Part shown: positions 5,572-9,782 of the stretch, piece after piece
Layout of the letters: each line of letters starts with the position of its first letter
How positions within the stretch are numbered: the stretch's first letter is position 1
From: an uncultured Clostridia bacterium
GTDB lineage: Bacteria; Bacillota; Clostridia; TANB77; CAG-508
Assembly (NCBI GenBank): GCA_947625075.1
Contig: CANQMY010000030.1
Coordinates: 1 to 9,782 of the forward strand
Reading direction: 5' to 3'
DNA length: 9,782 nucleotides
Translations under genes and position numbers: made by a program
The notes under the pieces: model-generated
The model's database searches: none
What the model saw: the letters and a program-made list of their open reading frames with translations, nothing else
Told to the model about the DNA's origin: nothing

Positions 5572-6960
5572 TTATGTTGTAAGTGTTCCATTAGGAGTAT
5601 TTATAATCATCAAAATATCTTCTTCTTCTCCAGTACTTGCATTTATATATACTAAAAAATCGTTTTCTTTATTTTTACCTTTTATTTCCCAACACAATAT
5701 CTCAGTATTCCATTCTGTTGGTATTACAGCTAAATCTATTGCACTTATTTCTAATTTTGGATTAACTAGTGTTTTTGCTTGTTCTTGTGTAATTTTTACA
5801 TCGGCTAATTCTCTTTCTTTATGCGAATTTAAATATCCTGTTGATTCTAATCCTAATATCTCACCATTATCTAGTGCAATTTTTAATTTTATCAAGTCTG
5901 GATATATTATAACATTATCTTGTGTATATGCATAATTAACTGTTATTACTCCATTTTCTTTCATATAATAAGTTTCTTTCATATTTTTATATTCACGATT
6001 TTGTAAAAATTGCTTACCTATATTAACTGCTTCATCTTCTTTAATGCTTTCATCTTTTACATCTCTATTACAATTTATTGCAACAACATGACCTCCCTTT
6101 TTAGATACACTTATAGAAAAATCATTTGCTCTATTTTTACTTTTTATATTGAAATTATAGCAAATAATATTAGAATTTTGAGATTCTTCAGTAAAATTAA
6201 TTTCTTCTATTTTATCTTCTCCTAAAAATTCTTTTGCCTTTTTTTCTGCTTGTTCCTTACTTATATCATCACCTGTAAGTCCAACAATATCTGGATTTTG
6301 TAAGCTTTCTGAATATGCACCATCATAAATTAATCCTGCATACTGATGTAAATCTTCTTCTATGTTGTAAAAACTACTCTGTGATAAATTTTTTTCCTCT
6401 TTTCCAAACATTCTTGTTCCTGTATTTTCTAATTCTCCCCATTTTATTGTTTTTGAAAAAAGATCTGTTTCTAATTGATATAATGTATTTTTTAAATTTA
6501 CAGAATATTCATGTAATTTATCTAAATTGTCAAGTTCTTCTTGAGTCAATTCTTCTCCTTTTACTGTTTTCTTAGAAACTGTGTAGCAGTAGTCTCCTAG
6601 TTGATGTAAAAATTTCTGTGTATTTTCTAATTCTTGCGTATCTATAGGAAGTCTAGACAAATATGCTTGTGCTAATGCTGTTTGTTTGTCTATATTGTTA
6701 AAGTTTTCTGTTGCATGCGTACTACTAAATGATATTGTTGCCTTCGCAAGTAATTTTTCTGTATTATCAACATATTCAATTAATTGATAAAATGCATGAT
6801 TATAATTATTTTCTGCTAATTGTCTATAGTTTCTTGATAATTTATATGCATAAATTCCTAAAGTTACAATTATAACTATTAGTGTTATAACTAAAGTTAA
6901 CATCTTTCCGCTTCTTAGTCTATCTTTCCAATCATATATTTTATCTTTAATCTTTCCCAT
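5572..6960 (-). CDS. ypeB: Spore germination protein YpeB
   Basis: The protein has 462 aa, full length for YpeB. A short basic cytoplasmic start is followed by one membrane helix (about 20-38). A mostly helical N-domain (40-190) comes next, then the conserved block SSFYNIEEDLHQYAGLIYDG (195-214), and a C-terminal region of PepSY-type repeats, including LTGDDISKEQAEKKAKEFLG (228-247) and IIYPDLIKLKIALDNGEILG (351-370). YpeB sits in the inner spore membrane and stabilises and localises the cortex-lytic enzyme SleB, so it marks a spore former. The ATG has AGGAGAG about eight bases upstream. sleB is usually next to ypeB, but here the neighbours are recR and murF, each separated by a terminator, so the gene appears monocistronic. 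Expression in the forespore would be expected from the family; no sigma-G promoter could be defined. Confidence 0.95.
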   Translation of the reverse strand: MGKIKDKIYDWKDRLRSGKMLTLVITLIVIIVTLGIYAYKLSRNYRQLAENNYNHAFYQLIEYVDNTEKLLAKATISFSSTHATENFNNIDKQTALAQAYLSRLPIDTQELENTQKFLHQLGDYCYTVSKKTVKGEELTQEELDNLDKLHEYSVNLKNTLYQLETDLFSKTIKWGELENTGTRMFGKEEKNLSQSSFYNIEEDLHQYAGLIYDGAYSESLQNPDIVGLTGDDISKEQAEKKAKEFLGEDKIEEINFTEESQNSNIICYNFNIKSKNRANDFSISVSKKGGHVVAINCNRDVKDESIKEDEAVNIGKQFLQNREYKNMKETYYMKENGVITVNYAYTQDNVIIYPDLIKLKIALDNGEILGLESTGYLNSHKERELADVKITQEQAKTLVNPKLEISAIDLAVIPTEWNTEILCWEIKGKNKENDFLVYINASTGEEEDILMIINTPNGTLTT

Positions 6961-6990
6961 AAATTTTTCTCTCCTAATATATAATTAACC

Positions 6991-6996
6991 ATTATA
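6991..6996 (-). promoter_or_regulatory. Possible -10 box upstream of ypeB
   Basis: TATAAT on the minus strand lies about 30 nt before the ypeB start, in the right place between the recR terminator and the ribosome binding site. No acceptable -35 is found at 16-18 bp, and the known sporulation consensus CATnnTA with GnATA upstream is not matched at proper spacing. In so AT-rich a gap the hexamer may be chance. Confidence 0.3.
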
Positions 6997-7009
6997 AGAA
7001 ATTTTTATT

Positions 7010-7037
7010 TTTAGTATTTTTTACTAAATTTACTAAA
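7010..7037. repeat. Clustered TTTAGTA/TACTAAA motifs upstream of ypeB
   Basis: TTTACTAAA occurs twice in perfect tandem (7020-7028 and 7029-7037), and the opposite-strand copy TTTAGTA lies just before (7010-7016), separated by five T. Three copies of one 7-mer, one inverted, thus sit directly upstream of the ypeB -10 candidate. They could be binding sites for a regulator or chance in AT-rich DNA; no known operator is matched. Confidence 0.45.
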
Positions 7038-7055
7038 ATATTCATTTATTTAATA

Positions 7056-7104
7056 AAAAAAGAATATTTATTAAATTTTAGTTTTTTAATAAATATTCTT
7101 TTTT
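7056..7104 (-). terminator. Intrinsic terminator of the dnaX-ybaB-recR operon
   Basis: A perfect 20-bp stem (7056-7075 with 7085-7104) with a 9-nt loop begins 12 nt past the recR stop codon. On the minus strand the stem ends in a run of seven T (rc of 7055-7061), and A residues precede it. Because the stem has A and T runs on both outer sides it could also stop plus-strand transcription, but no gene there needs it. The stem contains only one G-C pair, so its length must supply the stability. Confidence 0.8.
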
Positions 7105-7115
7105 ATATTTTTTAT

Positions 7116-7715
7116 TTATAATTCCGTTCTACCTTCAAATGCTTTTCCTAAAGTAAATTCGTCTGTGTATTCTAAATCTCCTCCTACTGGAATACCATGA
7201 GCAAGTCTTGTTGTCTTTATTCCCATTGGTTTAATTAATTTTGAAATATACATTGCCGTTGCTTCGCCTTCTACCTTTGGATTTGTAGCTAAAATTACTT
7301 CTTTAACTGTTCCCTCCATCAATCTTGCAAGAAGTTCTTTAATTTTTATATCATCTGGTCCTATACCATCCATTGGAGAAATAGAACCATGTAAAACATG
7401 ATATAACCCTTTATATTCATGTATTTTTTCTATTGCTACAACATCTTTCACATCTTCAACAACACATATTTTTGTATTATCTCTTTTAGCATCAGAACAA
7501 ATATCACAAGGATCTGTATCTGATATATTAAAACATTTTGAACATAATTTCAAATTATTTTTAGCATCTTGTATACTTTTTATAAAATTATCTGTTTCTT
7601 CTTTACTCGCATTAAGCATATAAAAAGCAAGTCTGATAGCAGTTTTATTTCCTATGCTTGGTAATTTTTCAAAACTTTCTATTAATTTTTCTATTGATGG
7701 CGAATAGTATGACAT
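7116..7715 (-). CDS. recR: Recombination mediator protein RecR
   Basis: The protein has 199 aa, the standard length. It has an N-terminal helix-hairpin-helix region ([17 protein letters not shown], 18-34), a four-cysteine zinc finger at C58, C61, C70 and C73, and a TOPRIM domain starting at [14 protein letters not shown] (83-96). The C-terminus has the conserved [18 protein letters not shown] and [21 protein letters not shown] blocks. RecR works with RecO (and RecF) to load RecA onto SSB-coated single-stranded DNA during gap repair. The ATG is preceded by AGGAGA at about five bases. It is the last gene of the dnaX-ybaB-recR operon, 24 nt after ybaB, with a hairpin terminator behind it. This order is widely conserved in Firmicutes. 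Confidence 0.97.
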   Translation of the reverse strand: MSYYSPSIEKLIESFEKLPSIGNKTAIRLAFYMLNASKEETDNFIKSIQDAKNNLKLCSKCFNISDTDPCDICSDAKRDNTKICVVEDVKDVVAIEKIHEYKGLYHVLHGSISPMDGIGPDDIKIKELLARLMEGTVKEVILATNPKVEGEATAMYISKLIKPMGIKTTRLAHGIPVGGDLEYTDEFTLGKAFEGRTEL

Positions 7716-7739
7716 TTGTTTCTCCTTGTATAACTAATT

Positions 7740-8081
7740 TTAGTTCAATCCTGGTATATTATATTTTCCAAATTCAGCATTTGTTGCAGAATCAACTTTT
7801 TTTAATGCATCATTAACACATGTTAGAATCAAATCTTGTAACATTTCAACATCATCTGGATCAACAACATCTTTTTTTATTTTTATTTCTAATATTTCTT
7901 TTCCACCATTTACTTTACAATATACAGCTCCACCACCTGTTGTGCTTTCAAATGTTTGACTAGCTAAATTTTCTTGTGATTTTTCCATTTCTTCTTGCAT
8001 TTTTTTTGCTTGTTTCATGATTTGGTTCATATTAAGTCCTCCAAATCCTCCCATTCCTCCTGGAAATCCTCCTCTTGACAT
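7740..8081 (-). CDS. ybaB: YbaB/EbfC family nucleoid-associated protein
   Basis: The protein has 113 aa, normal for the family. It begins with a Gly/Met/Phe-rich stretch (residues 3-16), followed by the helix [22 protein letters not shown] and the conserved beta-rich core with [23 protein letters not shown], then [22 protein letters not shown]. YbaB proteins form dimers that bind DNA and act as nucleoid-associated factors. The gene sits between dnaX and recR, as in most bacteria, and links to replication or recombination by this context. The ATG has a near-perfect AAGGAGG site. The call is secure; the exact cellular role is less settled for the family. Confidence 0.96.
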   Translation of the reverse strand: MSRGGFPGGMGGFGGLNMNQIMKQAKKMQEEMEKSQENLASQTFESTTGGGAVYCKVNGGKEILEIKIKKDVVDPDDVEMLQDLILTCVNDALKKVDSATNAEFGKYNIPGLN

Positions 8082-8102
8082 AATTTTACCTCCTTATTTT
8101 TT

Positions 8103-9698
8103 TTATTCATCTATCATATTAATTTCTATTCCTAAATTAATATCTCCTGAATTTGATTGATTAGTATTTTTACCTTCTTTATTATCTATTAATTTTATTC
8201 TCATATCTTTTTTTAATTCCATTGACACTAATCTTTTAATCTCTGCCATATTTTCTGGTCTTTCAATTACACTTTTTCCAAAACTATTTAAACCATTTGG
8301 GAATTCTATTCCAACTGTCATATCATCAAGCAAAATCCCTTTTGAATTAACTAAATTAGAATAAAGCATTGGCATTCTTTCTTCTTTTAATGTTTCTATT
8401 ACATTATTCCAAAAATCATTACCTGATTTTGATACAAATTTAGCAGAACCTGCCCCATGGTTTTGAGATTTATTATCCACATTTTGTTTAGATGTTGTGG
8501 ATTTGTTTGATTGTATATTATTTTTCGTTAAATCTCCATTTGAAGTGCTTGCAACTTTAACTATACCATTTTTCAAAGAATTTTCTATTTTTTCTATTCT
8601 TTCTTCTAATGGCATTGTTTCATTACCACATAATTTTAATATTCCAACTTGAAATACTATATTTTTTTGTGAAGACCATTTTATACTATTTTCAAGTTCT
8701 GATAAACTATATATTATTTTTAATAATCTTTCATTATTGACTTTATTAGATAATTCATCTATTTTTTTTAAATCTTGTTCAGTGTATATATTAGATAATT
8801 CTTTTGTAGAAGAATATATTAAAATATCTCTAACATATTTTATCATTTCCCAAAGTATGTTATTTATATCTTTTCCTTCATCTATTATTTTTTTTGTTAT
8901 AGATAATGCATTTTGACCATCTTTTTCAAATATTTTTTCTGTAATATCAGATATATATTCTAATTTTGGAATTCCTACTAATTCCTTTATTTTTTCTTCA
9001 TTAATTTTATTTTCACCGTCTTGCGCACATCTTTCTAATATTGATAAAGCATCTCTCATTGCTCCCTCAGATAATTCTGCAATTAAGTTGATTGCTCCTT
9101 CAGTATAATCTATTTTGCATTCCATGCATATTTTTTTTAAATTTTGTGCTATATCTGAAGCTGGTATTTTTTTAAAGTCAAATCTCTGACATCTCGAAAG
9201 TATTGTTGCAGGAAGCTTTTGTGGTTCAGTAGTTGCTAAAATAAATTTTACATGTTTAGGTGGTTCTTCTAATGTTTTTAGCAAAGCATTAAATGCTCCT
9301 GTTGAAAGCATGTGAACCTCATCTATTATATATACTCTATATTTTGCAACTGTAGGTAAAAAGTTTACTTCATCTCTTATTGCTCTAATATCATCTACAC
9401 TATTATTTGATGCTGCATCCATTTCAACTATATCTGTTAAAGATCCATCCAATGCTGCTTTACAAACACTACATTCATTACATGGTTCTCCATCTTTTGG
9501 ATTTAAACAGTTTATTGCTCTTGCTAAGATTTTTGCAGAAGATGTTTTTCCACAACCTCTACAACCAGTAAAAAGATAAGCATGTCCTACTCTATCAGCT
9601 ATTACTTGATTTTTTAATGTTTTAGTAATATGATCTTGCCCAACCATTTCACCAAAGGTCATTGGTCTAAATCTTCTATAAAGAGCAGTATATTCCAT
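8103..9698 (-). CDS. dnaX: DNA polymerase III subunit gamma/tau
   Basis: The protein has 531 aa. DnaX forms the clamp-loader core with delta and delta' subunits and, as tau, ties it to the replicative polymerase. It opens with YTALYRRFRPMTFGEMVGQ (3-21). Walker A is GCRGCGKTS (45-53). Four zinc-binding cysteines are C64, C73, C76 and C79; Walker B is IIDEVHML (124-131), sensor 1 ILATTEP (153-159), the SRC arginine finger R169, and sensor 2 EGAMRDALS (211-219). The collar domain runs to about residue 355, followed by a hydrophilic linker rich in Ser, Asn and Lys (roughly 376-420) and a tau-specific C-terminal domain. The ATG has AGGAGG five bases upstream. The typical bacterial gamma frameshift heptamer is not seen near the domain III/IV boundary. 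It heads the dnaX-ybaB-recR operon; its main promoter is probably outside the window. Confidence 0.97.
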   Translation of the reverse strand: MEYTALYRRFRPMTFGEMVGQDHITKTLKNQVIADRVGHAYLFTGCRGCGKTSSAKILARAINCLNPKDGEPCNECSVCKAALDGSLTDIVEMDAASNNSVDDIRAIRDEVNFLPTVAKYRVYIIDEVHMLSTGAFNALLKTLEEPPKHVKFILATTEPQKLPATILSRCQRFDFKKIPASDIAQNLKKICMECKIDYTEGAINLIAELSEGAMRDALSILERCAQDGENKINEEKIKELVGIPKLEYISDITEKIFEKDGQNALSITKKIIDEGKDINNILWEMIKYVRDILIYSSTKELSNIYTEQDLKKIDELSNKVNNERLLKIIYSLSELENSIKWSSQKNIVFQVGILKLCGNETMPLEERIEKIENSLKNGIVKVASTSNGDLTKNNIQSNKSTTSKQNVDNKSQNHGAGSAKFVSKSGNDFWNNVIETLKEERMPMLYSNLVNSKGILLDDMTVGIEFPNGLNSFGKSVIERPENMAEIKRLVSMELKKDMRIKLIDNKEGKNTNQSNSGDINLGIEINMIDE

Positions 9699-9782
9699 TT
9701 AATCCTCCTAACTTTATTAATAATAAAGGCATGATGTATTTCCTTATTCTAGAGTACCCCACACAAAAGTTACTACTTATTG
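9699..9782 (-). other. dnaX upstream region with a small hairpin
   Basis: On the minus strand this holds the AGGAGG ribosome binding site (9704-9709). Just before it is a 7-bp inverted repeat with a 3-nt loop (9712-9728, CTTTATT and AATAAAG arms), and further up is a TAGAAT (9746-9751) that resembles a -10 but lacks a good -35. The hairpin ends two bases before the ribosome binding site and could influence initiation, though its stem has only one G-C pair. A gene for the signal recognition particle RNA often lies upstream of dnaX in Firmicutes, but I could not recognise its conserved parts here. Confidence 0.35.

Noticed and set aside
8103..9698. Runs of eight A in the dnaX coding strand (for example at 9131-9138, 8888-8895 and 8762-8769) as slippage sites making a gamma subunit
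   Set aside because: They fall inside the ATPase and collar domains, too early for a functional gamma form, and no run lies at the usual boundary after the collar. Such runs are expected in AT-rich Lys-Lys codons.
9729..9782. Possible 3' end of the signal recognition particle RNA gene upstream of dnaX
   Set aside because: The position fits Firmicutes gene order, but the visible bases match none of the conserved SRP RNA parts I know, and only about 54 bases are available.

Overview
The window is a strongly A+T-rich stretch of bacterial chromosome in which every supported gene lies on the minus strand, so transcription runs from right to left. The gene set points to a spore-forming member of the Firmicutes, most likely Clostridia: the dnaX-ybaB-recR cluster, the spore germination protein YpeB, Gram-positive-type cell wall enzymes, AGGAGG-type ribosome binding sites and heavily AT-biased codon use. 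The genus cannot be resolved from the sequence alone.

From right to left, 9698-7116 holds dnaX, ybaB and recR, a replication and recombination operon with gaps of 21 and 24 nt. It is closed by a 20-bp hairpin terminator (7056-7104). Next, 6960-5572 is a stand-alone ypeB with its own terminator (5535-5564) and no sleB beside it. Then 5437-3082 holds murF and ddl, the two enzymes that make D-Ala-D-Ala and attach it to the peptidoglycan precursor, driven by a recognisable promoter (5497-5525). 3012-2446 is yqeK, an HD-domain Ap4A hydrolase outside its usual nadD/rsfS neighbourhood. 2407-1547 is a J-domain co-chaperone without a zinc domain, with a promoter that overlaps the end of yqeK.

The left end (1434-1) differs in character. 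A perfect consensus promoter with an extended -10 (1481-1509), flanked by a 7-bp inverted repeat, precedes two small unrecognised genes and the first 195 codons of a VirD4/TraG-type coupling ATPase that runs off the window. This looks like the start of a DNA-transfer operon of an integrated conjugative element, or a remnant of one, next to housekeeping genes. No integrase, relaxase or attachment site is visible, so the element itself is an inference.

No rRNA, tRNA, CRISPR array or insertion sequence is seen. No gap between genes exceeds 300 bases; the longest (6961-7115) is filled by the recR terminator, a short repeat cluster and the ypeB leader. Most of the window is ordinary core genome. 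The novelty, if any, lies in the 1-1510 region.
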